Assembly: GCA_963781595.1 (NCBI GenBank)
Contig: CAWAGG010000001.1
Span: forward strand, 124,001-188,000
From: JBEDUK01 sp963781595
GTDB lineage: Bacteria > Actinomycetota > UBA4738
Reading direction: 5' to 3'
Length of the DNA stretch: 64,000 nt
In this document: positions 25,814 to 34,313 of the stretch, piece by piece
How the letters are laid out: each line of letters starts with the position of its first letter
Numbering within the stretch: position 1 is the first letter of the stretch
Position numbers and translations under genes: made by a program
Notes under the pieces: generated by a model
What the model saw: only the letters and a program-made list of their open reading frames with translations
Told to the model about the DNA's origin: nothing
Database searches by the model: none

Positions 25814-26728
25814 ATGCGCCGGGTCCTGCTGATCGCGAACGCGAACGCGCACACCGTGACCCCCTACGCCTACGACGTGATCTCGCGCGCGCTCGCCGCC
25901 GACGCGCGCCTGGAGAAGGTCGAGACGAAGCGCCAGGGACACGCGACGCACGTCGCCCGCGGCGCCGCGCATGAGGGCATCGACCTCGTCGTCGTCCTCG
26001 GCGGCGACGGCACCGTGAACGAGGTCGTCCAGGGCCTCGCCCGGAGCCACACGCCGCTCGCGGTCCTGCCCGGCGGCGGCGCCAACATCTTCGCTCGCGG
26101 CCTCGGCATGCCGAACGACCCGATCGAGGCGACCGGCTGGCTGATCGACCGCCTCGACCATGAGCCGACGAGGATCCCGCTCGGGCGCATCGACGACCGG
26201 TGGTTCGTGTCGAACTGCGGGTTCGGCTTCGACGCGGCCATCGTGCGCAGCGTCGAACGGCGGCAGTTCGCGAAGCGGATCGCCGGGGACGGGTTCTTCA
26301 TCTGGACGGCGCTGAAGGTGTTCTTCACGGGATACGACCGGCGGCACCCGCACCTCACGGTCTCCTCCGGCGACGAGACGGGCGAACGCCGCGAGGGCCT
26401 GTTCCTGGCGATCGTGCAGAAGGCCGACCCGTACACGTACCTGGGCGCGCGGCCGATGCGCCTCTGCCCTGATGTCGAACGTGGAGCGGGCCTGGATCTC
26501 GTCGCGGTCGACCGGCTGCGCGTGAGCACGACGCTGCGGATCGCGCTGCAGTCGTTCGGGGCCGCGAAGCACACGTCGTTCAAGCACGTGTTCGCGCTCC
26601 ACGACGTCGACGCGTTGCGGATCGAGAGCGACGAACCCCTCCCCGCCCAGGCCGACGGCGAGTTGCTCGGCGACCGGACGTGCGTCGAGGTCCGCAGCGT
26701 CCCCGACGCGCTGTCGATCCTGACCTGA
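25814..26728 (+). CDS. Diacylglycerol kinase / sphingosine kinase-like lipid kinase
   Basis: A 304-residue protein. The ATG at 25814 begins MRRVLLIANANAHTVTPYAY. The nucleotide-binding signature LVVVLGGDGTVNEVVQGLA lies near residue 60, PGGGANIFARGLGMPNDP follows, and a C-terminal beta domain with GFGFDAAIVRSVE and QADGELLG completes the DAGK-cat fold (PF00781). Such enzymes phosphorylate diacylglycerol or related lipids at the membrane, often in phospholipid or glycolipid recycling. The glycerophosphodiesterase gene converges on it with a 10-base gap. Confidence 0.92.
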   Translation: MRRVLLIANANAHTVTPYAYDVISRALAADARLEKVETKRQGHATHVARGAAHEGIDLVVVLGGDGTVNEVVQGLARSHTPLAVLPGGGANIFARGLGMPNDPIEATGWLIDRLDHEPTRIPLGRIDDRWFVSNCGFGFDAAIVRSVERRQFAKRIAGDGFFIWTALKVFFTGYDRRHPHLTVSSGDETGERREGLFLAIVQKADPYTYLGARPMRLCPDVERGAGLDLVAVDRLRVSTTLRIALQSFGAAKHTSFKHVFALHDVDALRIESDEPLPAQADGELLGDRTCVEVRSVPDALSILT

Positions 26729-26738
26729 ACGATCGCGT

Positions 26739-27455
26739 TCAGGCGAGGGCGGCGCGGACGCGGACGCCGGTCGCAGGGTCGTTCGTCACGACCGCGTCGA
26801 CGCCCCAGGCGAACAGCTGGGCGATGTCCTCGGCCACGTCGACGGTCCACGTGCCGACGCGGACGCCGCCGGCATGGGCCCGGGCGACGAACGCCTCCCC
26901 TGCATCCACCAACGCATACGCGTGCGGCAGCACGAACGCGTGCCCGTGCTGGCGTGCGTACACGAGCGCGGCGTGCGGGTCGATCGCCGGATGCGTCAAG
27001 AAGCCGGTCCTGAGGTCCGGTGCCAGCTCCCGGACGCGTTCGATCGAGAGCCAGTTGAACGACGACACCAAGGTGCTGGCACGAAGTCCAAGTTCGTCAA
27101 CCAGCTTTACCACTTCGACCGCGACGGACTCGTCGGGCGAGTCGAAGTCCGGGTCCTCGGGGAGGTTCTTCACCTCGATGTCCACCTGGATCCGGCCGGC
27201 CATCAGCTCGAGCGCCGCGCGAAGCGTCGGGAGCTTGCGGGCGTCGTCTCCGGACGCGACCGGGTCGTGGGAGACCACCAGCGAGCCGTCCGCGGACCGG
27301 CGTGCGTCGAGCTCGACCATGTCCGCACCCACGGCGACCGCGGCTTCGAACGCTTCGAGCGTGTTCTCCGGGAACGCGAGGGATGCCCCACGATGGGCGA
27401 CCACGAGGGGTCGAGATAGTTCGACAGAACCGCTGGTGGACACCGAATGACCCAT
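26739..27455 (-). CDS. Glycerophosphodiester phosphodiesterase
   Basis: A 238-residue TIM-barrel enzyme from the ATG 27455. The GDPD signature reads VVAHRGASLAFPENTLEAFE, then GADMVELDARRSADGSLVVS followed by HDP. The catalytic His-Arg and acidic metal ligands (E, D) are present, and GVDAVVTNDP closes the barrel. No signal peptide, so it probably acts in the cytoplasm on glycerophosphodiesters from phospholipid turnover. It is divergent from whiB. Confidence 0.93.
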   Translation of the reverse strand: MGHSVSTSGSVELSRPLVVAHRGASLAFPENTLEAFEAAVAVGADMVELDARRSADGSLVVSHDPVASGDDARKLPTLRAALELMAGRIQVDIEVKNLPEDPDFDSPDESVAVEVVKLVDELGLRASTLVSSFNWLSIERVRELAPDLRTGFLTHPAIDPHAALVYARQHGHAFVLPHAYALVDAGEAFVARAHAGGVRVGTWTVDVAEDIAQLFAWGVDAVVTNDPATGVRVRAALA

Positions 27456-27602
27456 TGACGAGGCGCTCTCGCGCGCCGGTATGATACGCGCCTCGTTGCC
27501 CCCCTCAGGCGGACCGGGACCGGCATGGGGGAGGGTTCGTTGTGGGGTTCGAGGCTCGACGGGTACCGTACTCGGCGCCCTTCGAGGGGGGGTGGTCGCT
27601 CG

Positions 27603-27881
27603 ATGGAATGGGTCCACCGCGCACGTTGCAAGGACGAGGATCCGGAACTCTTCTTCCCCATCGGTACGACCGGTCCAGCTGCGACGCAGGCCGACCTGGC
27701 GAAAGCCATCTGCTTCCAATGCCCGGTTCGGGACGAATGCCTCGAATGGGCGTTGGCGACCGGGCAGGATTCGGGCGTCTGGGGTGGCACGACGGAGGAG
27801 GAACGGCGCGCGGTGCGTCGGGCTCGGCGGCGCCGTCAGCTCGCCGGGTACGGGGCGAGACCCGTCGCGGCGTCGCGGTAG
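27603..27881 (+). CDS. WhiB-family iron-sulfur regulator
   Basis: A 92-residue protein from the ATG 27603 (MEWVHRARC). Four cysteines at residues 9, 37, 40 and 46 (CxxC in FQCPVRDEC) would bind a [4Fe-4S] cluster. The GVWGG turn lies at 58-62 and the tail is basic (RRARRRRQLAG). This is the WhiB (Wbl) family, confined to Actinomycetota and their phages, whose members bind the primary sigma factor and respond to redox or nitric oxide. Which Wbl subtype it is cannot be fixed. It ends four bases before the convergent nth gene. Confidence 0.95.
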   Translation: MEWVHRARCKDEDPELFFPIGTTGPAATQADLAKAICFQCPVRDECLEWALATGQDSGVWGGTTEEERRAVRRARRRRQLAGYGARPVAASR

Positions 27882-27885
27882 ACCA

Positions 27886-28632
27886 TCAGACCCGGCTCGA
27901 CGGGCACAGATCGTTGATCGGACAGATCTCGCACCTCGGGTTGCGCGCGACGCAGATCGTCCGCCCGTGGTCGATCAGGACGTAGGTGAACCCGAACCGG
28001 TCCTTCGCCGGGATCACGCGCATCAGGTCCTTCTCGATCTTGTCGGGATCGTCGTGCTTCGTGAACCCGATCCGCTTCGCCAGGCGCCGCACGTGGGTGT
28101 CGACGGCGATGCCGGCATCGGGGTCCTTCGCGTGCTCCTTCGGGTAGGCGTTCCCCTGGACGATGTTCGCCGTCTTGCGGGCGACGCCGGGGAGGGTGGT
28201 CAGCTCCGCGATCGTCTTCGGCACCTTCCCCCCGTAGTCCTCGACGATCTTCGCGCACGCGCCGCGGACGGACTTCGTCTTGTTGTTGTAGAACCCCGTG
28301 GGCTTGAGGTCGCGCGCCAGCTCCCCGACCGGGACCCTCAGGTAGTCCTGGGGCGTGCGGTACTTCGCGAACAGCCCGTTCGGCCCTTGGGTCACGCGGT
28401 TCACGTTCTCGTCCGTCGTCTGCGCGGACAGGATCGTCGCGACGAGGCATTCGAGCGGGTTCGAGAACTTCAGCGCGACGGTGGCGTCCGGGTAGGCCTT
28501 CGTCAAGCGCCTACGGATCAGCGGCCAGCGCGCGTCGATCGGGTCGTCCCGCGTGAGCTTCGCCCTCGGCTTCGTCGGCGTCTGCTCCGTCGGCCGCTCG
28601 GCCTTCGGCTTCGTCTTCGGCGCGGCGGCCAT
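27886..28632 (-). CDS. nth: Endonuclease III (DNA glycosylase/AP lyase)
   Basis: A 248-residue protein from the ATG 28632. After a basic tail come FSNPLECLVATILSAQTTDE, the helix-hairpin-helix TLPGVARKTANIV (catalytic lysine in RKTA), GIAVDTHVRRLAKRIG (catalytic aspartate), and the [4Fe-4S] loop C-x6-C-x2-C-x5-C in CVARNPRCEICPINDLC. It removes oxidised pyrimidines and nicks the abasic site. The start codon overlaps the stop of the enoyl-CoA hydratase gene by one base, so it is the last gene of a five-gene operon starting at trpS. Confidence 0.96.
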   Translation of the reverse strand: MAAAPKTKPKAERPTEQTPTKPRAKLTRDDPIDARWPLIRRRLTKAYPDATVALKFSNPLECLVATILSAQTTDENVNRVTQGPNGLFAKYRTPQDYLRVPVGELARDLKPTGFYNNKTKSVRGACAKIVEDYGGKVPKTIAELTTLPGVARKTANIVQGNAYPKEHAKDPDAGIAVDTHVRRLAKRIGFTKHDDPDKIEKDLMRVIPAKDRFGFTYVLIDHGRTICVARNPRCEICPINDLCPSSRV

Positions 28633-29441
28633 CAGCGTCCCTCGAACCTCGGGGGGCGTCGCTCGCGGAACGCCGCGATCCCCTCGCCCAGGTCGTCGCT
28701 GGCGAGCGCCTCGGCGAGCATCAGGTCGAAGTCCGTCGTCCCGTGCGGATCGCCCAGGTCCCGGGTCATGCGCTCGACGGCCAGCCCGATGCCGCGCTTC
28801 GACGCGCGGACCGACAGCGGCGCCGAACCCGCCAGGCGGTCGACAAGGGCACGAACGGCCTCGTCCAACCGGCGCGGGTCCGCCGTCTCGGTGACCAGGC
28901 CCCACGCCGCGGCCTCGGCGCCGGTCACGGTTCGGCCCGTATAGAGGATCTCGCCCGCGCGCCTCGGGCCGACGGCCAGCACCAGGCGCTGGACGCTGTC
29001 GAACGGGATCACCACGCCCAGCCGTCCCGAGGGGATGCCGAGCACCGCGTCCGATGCCGCGACCGCCAGATCGCACGCGAGGACCAGCTGGCACCCGCCG
29101 CCGAGCGCCCGCCCTTGGACGCGCGCGATCACCGGCATCGGGTAGGTCGCGATCGCGCGCATCGCGTCGCGGAACGGCCCGTCGAAGTCCGTCACGCCGG
29201 CGGGTCCTCCGGCGCGGGCTCGCTCGAGCGCAGCGAGGTCGGCGCCCGCGCAGAAGTCGACGCCGGCGCCTGCGAGCACGACCACGCGCGGCGCGGGCGC
29301 CGACTCCGCGGCCAGATCGCCGAACGCGTCCGTCAGTTCGTCGAGCATCTCGAGCGTCAGCGCGTTGCGCTGTTCGGGTCGCTGGAGCGTCACCGTCGCC
29401 GACGCCCCGTCCTCCGAGCGCTCGAGCTGGATCAGCGACAT
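28632..29441 (-). CDS. Enoyl-CoA hydratase/isomerase-family protein
   Basis: A 269-residue crotonase-fold protein. RPEQRNALTLEMLDELTDAF, VVLAGAGVDFCAGADLAALE (oxyanion hole) and GRALGGGCQLVLACDLAVA are the standard blocks, and a glutamate/aspartate pair typical of hydratases is only partly preserved. Its start lies 15 bases after the biotinyl-carrier gene. By family it acts on an acyl-CoA thioester; with the neighbouring BKACE-type gene it may serve degradation of a branched or amino acid-derived acyl-CoA. That pathway assignment is inference. Confidence 0.9.
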   Translation of the reverse strand: MSLIQLERSEDGASATVTLQRPEQRNALTLEMLDELTDAFGDLAAESAPAPRVVVLAGAGVDFCAGADLAALERARAGGPAGVTDFDGPFRDAMRAIATYPMPVIARVQGRALGGGCQLVLACDLAVAASDAVLGIPSGRLGVVIPFDSVQRLVLAVGPRRAGEILYTGRTVTGAEAAAWGLVTETADPRRLDEAVRALVDRLAGSAPLSVRASKRGIGLAVERMTRDLGDPHGTTDFDLMLAEALASDDLGEGIAAFRERRPPRFEGR

Positions 29442-29456
29442 CCGCGGCTCACCTGG

Positions 29457-29684
29457 TCAGGCCACGACGGCGATCACGTCGCCCTCCTGGACCACGCCAC
29501 CCTCCTGGACCCGGAGCTCGGTGACAGTGCCTGCGACCGGCGACTCGATCGGGATCTCCATCTTCATGGACTCGAGGATCACCAGTGTGTCGCCCTCGCC
29601 GACCGGGTCGCCGGCGGCGACCACGACCTTCCAGACGTTCGCGACCATCTCCGCGTAGACCTCGGCCACCGACGGGTCAGCCAC
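29457..29684 (-). CDS. Stand-alone biotinyl/lipoyl carrier domain protein
   Basis: A 75-residue single-domain protein. The biotin-attachment signature ESMKMEIPI lies in the middle, with the acceptor lysine in MKM, surrounded by KVVVAAGDPVGEGDTLVILE and VAGTVTELRVQEGG. The GTG at 29684 overlaps the end of the BKACE gene by eight bases. A biotin carrier normally serves a carboxylase, yet no carboxylase or carboxyltransferase gene is present in this operon or window, so its partner must lie elsewhere or it has another use. Confidence 0.9.
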   Translation of the reverse strand: MADPSVAEVYAEMVANVWKVVVAAGDPVGEGDTLVILESMKMEIPIESPVAGTVTELRVQEGGVVQEGDVIAVVA

Positions 29685-30561
29685 CCACGACCGCTGCTCG
29701 GTCGGGTGCCGCGGGCAGCGAGAGCAACGCGCGTGCCTCGGCCGGATCGGCGACCCGTCGGCCCTGCAGCTGCACGATCCGCGCGGCGGCGTCGACCAGC
29801 TCGCCGTTCGACGTCGCCATCCCACCCGTCGGGACGTAGAAGTTGTCCTCGAACCCGACGCGAACGTTCCCGCCGAGGGCCGCCGCGGCGGCGACCATCA
29901 TCCATTGTTCCCTCGAGACGGCGATCACGCCCCACGTCGAGCCGGCCGGCACCACGGAAGACATGTGCGCGAGGTTCCGCGCTGTCGCGCTGATCCCGCC
30001 CAGCACCCCGTGGATCAGCGAGAACTGGATCGGCGTCGTCAGCACGCCGAGGTCCAGCAGCGGCACCACGGATTCGACGTGGCCGACGTCGAAGCATTCG
30101 CACTCTGGCTTCACGCCGGCCTCCTGCATCGTGCGCAGCAGGAACACGATGTCGTCGAAGTGGTTCTCGAAGACGAAGTTGAACACGAACGCCTTGCGCT
30201 TCGAGGAGTACCGCGCGTAGTTCATCGAGCCCATGTTCAGCGCGCCGAGCTCCGGCCTCAGCTGCGAGATGTGACCGACGCGCTCGGCCATCGGCAGGCC
30301 GACCCATCCCGTCGAGTAGTTGATGACGATGTCCGGCGCCTCGGCGAGGATCGCTTGCGTGATCGCGCGGTAGTCGTTCGGGTCCACCGAGGGAACCCCG
30401 TCCGGCGTCCTGGCATGGATATGCACCATCGACGCGCCCGCGTCGCGCGCGCGCCGGACCTCGGCCGCGTACTCCTCGGGCGTGTACGGGATGCCGGCGC
30501 ACTGCTGCTTGTTCGCCACCGCCCCGGACACCGCGCAGGTGATGATGCAGGCGTCGGCCAT
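29677..30561 (-). CDS. BKACE-family beta-keto acid cleavage enzyme (Kce-like)
   Basis: A 294-residue TIM-barrel protein. ACIITCAVSGAVANKQQCAG at the start, GASMVHIHARTPDG (zinc-ligand histidines HIH), ELGALNMGSMNY and PECECFDVGHV (conserved glutamate/histidine) are diagnostic of the DUF849/BKACE family. Members condense a beta-keto acid with acetyl-CoA; the founding one cleaves 3-keto-5-aminohexanoate in lysine fermentation, but many other substrates exist. It starts seven bases after trpS and overlaps the biotinyl-carrier gene. Confidence 0.93.
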   Translation of the reverse strand: MADACIITCAVSGAVANKQQCAGIPYTPEEYAAEVRRARDAGASMVHIHARTPDGVPSVDPNDYRAITQAILAEAPDIVINYSTGWVGLPMAERVGHISQLRPELGALNMGSMNYARYSSKRKAFVFNFVFENHFDDIVFLLRTMQEAGVKPECECFDVGHVESVVPLLDLGVLTTPIQFSLIHGVLGGISATARNLAHMSSVVPAGSTWGVIAVSREQWMMVAAAAALGGNVRVGFEDNFYVPTGGMATSNGELVDAAARIVQLQGRRVADPAEARALLSLPAAPDRAAVVGG

Positions 30562-30567
30562 CGCCCG

Positions 30568-31566
30568 CTACGCCCCGCGCGGGAGGAACCCGACCCGGTC
30601 GTGGACGGTCGCGAGTGTCTTCGCCGCGACGTCCTGCGCACGGTCGGCGCCCACCGCCAACAGGCTTGAGATCTCCCCCGGATCGGAGATCAGCTCCCGG
30701 TACCGATCCTGGACGGGCCGGACGTACTCGACCAAGGCCTCCGCCAGGTCGGCCTTGAAGTCGCCGTAGCCCTTCCCGTCGTACGCCATCTCGAGCTGCG
30801 GGATCGAGCGCCCGGACACGATCGAGAAGATCGTCAGGAGGTTCGACAGCGCGGGCTTGTCGGGCGACGCGACCACCTCGCGCCCGGAGTCCGTGACGGC
30901 GGACCTCACCTTCCTCCGGATCACATCGGGATCGTCCGTCAGCTTGACCGTGCCCAGCGGCGAGTAGACCGACTTCGACATCTTCGCCGTCGGGTTCTGC
31001 AGGTCCATCACGCGCGCGCCGCCCTCGGCGGGCGGGATGTCCGCCTCCGGCACGACGAACGTCTCGCCGAACCGCTGGTTGAATCGCATCGCGACGTCGC
31101 GCGACAGCTCGAGGTGCTGGCGCTGGTCGTCCCCGACCGGCACGCGGTCCGTGTGGTACAGCAGGATGTCCGCAGCCATCAGGACCGGATAGTCGAACAA
31201 CCCCGCGCTGACGAACCCTTCCTCGCCGCGCTGGGACTTCTCCTTGAACGCCGTCATGCGGCGCAGCTCGCCGAAGGCCGTGAAGCAGTTCAGGATCCAG
31301 GCCAGCTCGGCGTGCTCGCCGACGTGGGACTGGACGAACAGGGTGGAACGCTCGGGGTCGATCCCGGCGGCCATGTACACCGCGGCGAGGTCGAGCGTCT
31401 TCGCGGCGAGCTCCTCGGGCACTGAGAGCGTGATCGCGTGGAGGTCGACGATGCAGAAGTAACAGTCGTCGACGTGCTGCGCTTCGACGAAGCGCCGGAT
31501 CGCCCCGATGTAATTGCCGAGGTGGATCTCGCCGCTCGGCTGGATCCCGGAGAACACGACCGCCAC
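30568..31566 (-). CDS. trpS: Tryptophanyl-tRNA synthetase
   Basis: A 332-residue class I synthetase. The HIGH-type motif is QPSGEIHLGNYIGAI at the very start, tryptophan-pocket blocks include YFCIVDLHAITL and YPVLMAADILLY, and the KMSKS motif is AKMSKSVYSP near residue 195. The GTG at 31566 was chosen because the conserved beta-strand VVFSGIQPSG begins there. It is essential for protein synthesis and heads an operon with four metabolic and repair genes. The leucine-dehydrogenase-like gene starts 59 bases away in the opposite direction. Confidence 0.97.
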   Translation of the reverse strand: MAVVFSGIQPSGEIHLGNYIGAIRRFVEAQHVDDCYFCIVDLHAITLSVPEELAAKTLDLAAVYMAAGIDPERSTLFVQSHVGEHAELAWILNCFTAFGELRRMTAFKEKSQRGEEGFVSAGLFDYPVLMAADILLYHTDRVPVGDDQRQHLELSRDVAMRFNQRFGETFVVPEADIPPAEGGARVMDLQNPTAKMSKSVYSPLGTVKLTDDPDVIRRKVRSAVTDSGREVVASPDKPALSNLLTIFSIVSGRSIPQLEMAYDGKGYGDFKADLAEALVEYVRPVQDRYRELISDPGEISSLLAVGADRAQDVAAKTLATVHDRVGFLPRGA

Positions 31567-31625
31567 TCTGGCCTCCCGCTGTCGAGGCGGTGAGGATAGC
31601 AAGCGCTCGGTAGACTCCCGCCGGC

Positions 31626-32690
31626 ATGTTCGAGGACCTGCTCCGGAGCTGGGACGGCGAGGAGACGGTCGTTCGATACGACGAACCGACCGGCTCGTGG
31701 ATGTTCGTCGGCGTGCACTCGACGCGGCTCGGGCCCGCGTGCGGCGGCACGCGGATGCGCGTCTACGAGCGACCGGCGGACGGGCTCGCCGACGTGATGA
31801 AGCTGGCGGGCGCGATGACCTCCAAGATGGCGGTCGCCGGCGTGCCGTTCGGTGGCGGGAAGGCGGTGCTCGCGGTCCCGTCCGTCCCGCGCGGTGACGA
31901 ACGACGGACCCTGCTGCTCCGGTACGGCGAGCTCGTCGAATCGATCGGCGGGACCTATCGGACCGCCTGCGACATGAACACCACCTCGGCCGACATGGAC
32001 GTGATCGGGGAACGCACCGCGTACGTGTTCGGCCGGACCGAGGCGAACGGCGGCTCCGGATCCAGCGCGCCCGACACGGCGCTGGGAGTCCTGCACGGGA
32101 TCCGCGCGAGCCTCGCCCACGTCTTCGACTCGCCGTCCGTCGAGGGAAGGACGGTGGCGGTCCAGGGACTGGGCGGGGTCGGCGCCCCGCTGGTCGAGGA
32201 GCTCGTCGCCGGCGGCGCGACGGTGACCGTGGCGGACGTCGACGAAGGTCGGGTGCGAGGGTTCGTGGAGCGGCTGGGCGTGCGGAGCGTCGACGTCAAG
32301 GAGATCGCCGGCCAGGACTGCGACGTGTTCTCGCCGTGCGCGGTCGGCGGCATCCTCGACGGGGGAACCGTCGGCTCGCTCCGATGCCGGATCGTGGCAG
32401 GGGCGGCGAACAACCAGCTCGCATCGGCGGACGCGGCGCAGCGGCTCCGGGACGCCGGGATCGTCTACGCGCCCGACTTCGTGGTCAACGCCGGCGGTGT
32501 CATCCATCTGATCGGCCTGGAGGCGTTCGGCGAGACGCGCGAGCAGGTCGATCGGCGACTCGAAGCGGTCGGCGAGACCCTGCTGGAGGTCTACGCCAGG
32601 GCTGACGCCGAAGGGATCACGACCGCGGAGGCCGCGGACCGCGTCGCCGCCGAACGGATCGAAGCCGGCTCGGGCGCGGCGACCGGCTGA
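31626..32690 (+). CDS. Leucine/valine dehydrogenase-like Glu/Leu/Phe/Val dehydrogenase
   Basis: A 354-residue NAD(P)-dependent amino acid dehydrogenase. GPACGGTRMRVYERPADGL, the catalytic region LAGAMTSKMAVAGVPFGGGK (reactive lysines), TACDMNTTSADMDVIGERT, and the nucleotide-binding VAVQGLGGVGAPLVEELV follow the order seen in leucine dehydrogenase. It deaminates a branched-chain amino acid to a 2-oxoacid, which a branched-chain 2-oxoacid dehydrogenase could use; such an operon lies at 60562. It is divergent from trpS. Confidence 0.92.
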   Translation: MFEDLLRSWDGEETVVRYDEPTGSWMFVGVHSTRLGPACGGTRMRVYERPADGLADVMKLAGAMTSKMAVAGVPFGGGKAVLAVPSVPRGDERRTLLLRYGELVESIGGTYRTACDMNTTSADMDVIGERTAYVFGRTEANGGSGSSAPDTALGVLHGIRASLAHVFDSPSVEGRTVAVQGLGGVGAPLVEELVAGGATVTVADVDEGRVRGFVERLGVRSVDVKEIAGQDCDVFSPCAVGGILDGGTVGSLRCRIVAGAANNQLASADAAQRLRDAGIVYAPDFVVNAGGVIHLIGLEAFGETREQVDRRLEAVGETLLEVYARADAEGITTAEAADRVAAERIEAGSGAATG

Positions 32691-32829
32691 TCAGGGGGAC
32701 GCCGGCTCGCCGGGAGAGACGGCCGGATCGGCCAACGGAGACCCACCGCTTTCATCCGAAATGGGTGATGCGTCGCCCGCCACCCATCGCGCACGGTTCC
32801 AGGACCCTGCGACAGGAGGTGATCGAGAC

Positions 32830-33072
32830 ATGGCGCTCCGCGTTCCCCACACGCCAGATCCGCGAGCGTTCGTGGTTCATCAGCTGTCCATGGAGTTCGG
32901 CGACCAGGTCGACCCCCAAACGATCCAGGAGGTCGCCACCCACGAGGTGTCGCAGTTCGACGGAGCCAAGGTTCGCGACTTCGTCCCGATCATCGCGTGG
33001 CGCCTCGCGCGCGCGCGCTTGCTCGAGGAGCTCCGGTACGGGAACGATCGCATGCGCAGCAACGCGATCTGA
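32830..33072 (+). CDS. Small three-helix-bundle dimerisation-type protein
   Basis: An 80-residue protein. The ATG at 32830 follows ACAGGAGGTGATC, an excellent ribosome-binding site. FVVHQLSMEFGDQVDPQTIQ, VATHEVSQFDGAKVRDFVPI and WRLARARLLEEL match the short three-helix domain often found on its own or beside arsenate-reductase-like proteins in Actinomycetota. Function is unknown. Confidence 0.75.
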   Translation: MALRVPHTPDPRAFVVHQLSMEFGDQVDPQTIQEVATHEVSQFDGAKVRDFVPIIAWRLARARLLEELRYGNDRMRSNAI

Positions 33073-33153
33073 CGGACCCGCTGGATCATCCACTCGCTCG
33101 GCGTCGCGAGCTTCATCGTGCCTGCTCGGAGCGTTCGTATGATGGTCCGCTTG

Positions 33154-33228
33154 GGGCCGTTAGCTCAGTGGCAGAGCAGGGGGCTTTTAACCCTCGTGTC
33201 GAAGGTTCGATCCCTTCACGGCCCACCA
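33154..33228 (+). tRNA. tRNA-Lys (anticodon TTT)
   Basis: The acceptor stem GGGCCGT pairs with ACGGCCC, the D arm GCTC/GAGC and T arm with GGTTCGATCC are intact, and the anticodon loop CTTTTAA gives TTT. The CCA end is encoded (33226-33228). A broken serine recombinase lies immediately downstream. Confidence 0.97.
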
Positions 33229-33239
33229 CCCTTGACGGT

Positions 33240-33729
33240 GCGCGAACCAGCGTCGGTACCTGCCCGTTCATCGGAACCCTGAACACCGGTATCACCCGCC
33301 TCCGATCCTCTGCCCGCACCTCCTGCACGAGGGCTTGCACGAACGACTTCCGTGCCGTCACTGGACCGAGTCGTCGGCGGAGAGGCGCTCCGCGGTGCAG
33401 CCGACCTTCCTGTACCGCTGCCGGGAGAAGCACGTGTAGCAGCGGTACCGGTACGACCGCCCGTTCGCGGCGTTACCCACCATGTGCTTGCCACACCTCC
33501 CGCACTCCACGAGCCCCGGGAGCAGGTACTCGGAGTCCTCCAGAGCCGCGACAGCCTGCCACTCGTGGACCTCGTCCAGCGGGACGTGGCGGGCCGGGGC
33601 AAGCACGACCGGCAAGGCGCGCCTGGACCCGTGCCTGGCCGCTCGGCGGGGCTCTCTCAGGCACGGGCTGATGGACTTGCTTGGTTCTGGCATGCAGCAA
33701 AGGCGGCTGCGCTCGCGTCTACCCTCCAA
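33240..33729 (-). pseudogene. Remnant of a large serine recombinase (zinc-ribbon and C-terminal parts)
   Basis: Minus-strand reading gives DEVHEWQAVAALEDSEYLLP, then the recombinase zinc ribbon GLVECGRCGKHMVGN...YRYRCYTCFSRQRYRKVGC (about 33400-33600). The reading frame is lost near 33370 and the sequence resumes with SFVQALVQEVRAEDRRRVIP and VFRVP, a typical recombinase C-terminus. The N-terminal catalytic domain with its serine is absent and the coiled-coil part is missing, so this is a degraded fragment. Its place beside tRNA-Lys suggests an old integrated element. Confidence 0.75.
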
Positions 33730-34039
33730 CCGCCCCGTGGAGGGGGTTTGGCGACAAGTTCACGCCGAGAGATTGGACGGAATCGGCTCCTCAGCGTCCC
33801 CTGTCCGCGCATCAGATTTCCCATCAGGCCGTCGCGCGGGCTCGTGGGGCTCGCGCTACCAGCAGGAGGTAGAGGTCATGGGGAAGCGATTCGCAGTCCA
33901 GCCGGCCCACCGACCGCCCGCTCCGCCGACCGTCTGGTTCCGCCTGACGCGTCACACGTCGGCTCCGGGTGATGGGGTTACGCGGCTCCGACTGATGAGC
34001 GACAGTGGCTCTGGTGCCTGCGTCCTGCTCGCTCCAGCG

Positions 34040-34300
34040 TCTGGGTCTGACCTGATCTTGACGTGCGTCGAGGCCATCAGAGGGCTCGACCACCACAGGT
34101 TCTGCGTGATCGCCAAGCTTGCCCACCCGGGCCACCGCCCGGCCGGTCTGCGATGCCCTCTTGCAGGCGCTCGAGCGCCACGGCGTGCCGAGGCAGATCC
34201 CTCACCGACAAGGGAAGGTGTTCACCGGCCGCATCGCCCGAAGCCAGCCGCCGTGGCCTTCGACCGGACCTGCTTGGCCAGGCCGAGGTCGTGCCCCTCG
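34040..34300 (+). pseudogene. Fragment of an IS481-type transposase
   Basis: The stretch reads through all three frames: GLDHHRFCVIAKL, then RPVCDALLQALERHGVP, then LTDKG and GKVFTGRIARSQ. In this order they match the integrase-core (DDE) part of IS481-family transposases (DDHSRFCV...ARPVCDAL...GVPEQILTDNGKVFTGR). Both ends of the gene are missing and no terminal inverted repeats are visible, so the copy is dead. Confidence 0.7.
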
Positions 34301-34313
34301 CTCGGTCGCCGCG

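Noticed and set aside
33113..33230. Protein-like reading GREGIEPSTRGLKAPCSATE antisense to tRNA-Lys
   Set aside because: This is the well-known artefact of translating a tRNA gene backwards; only the recombinase part outside the tRNA was kept.
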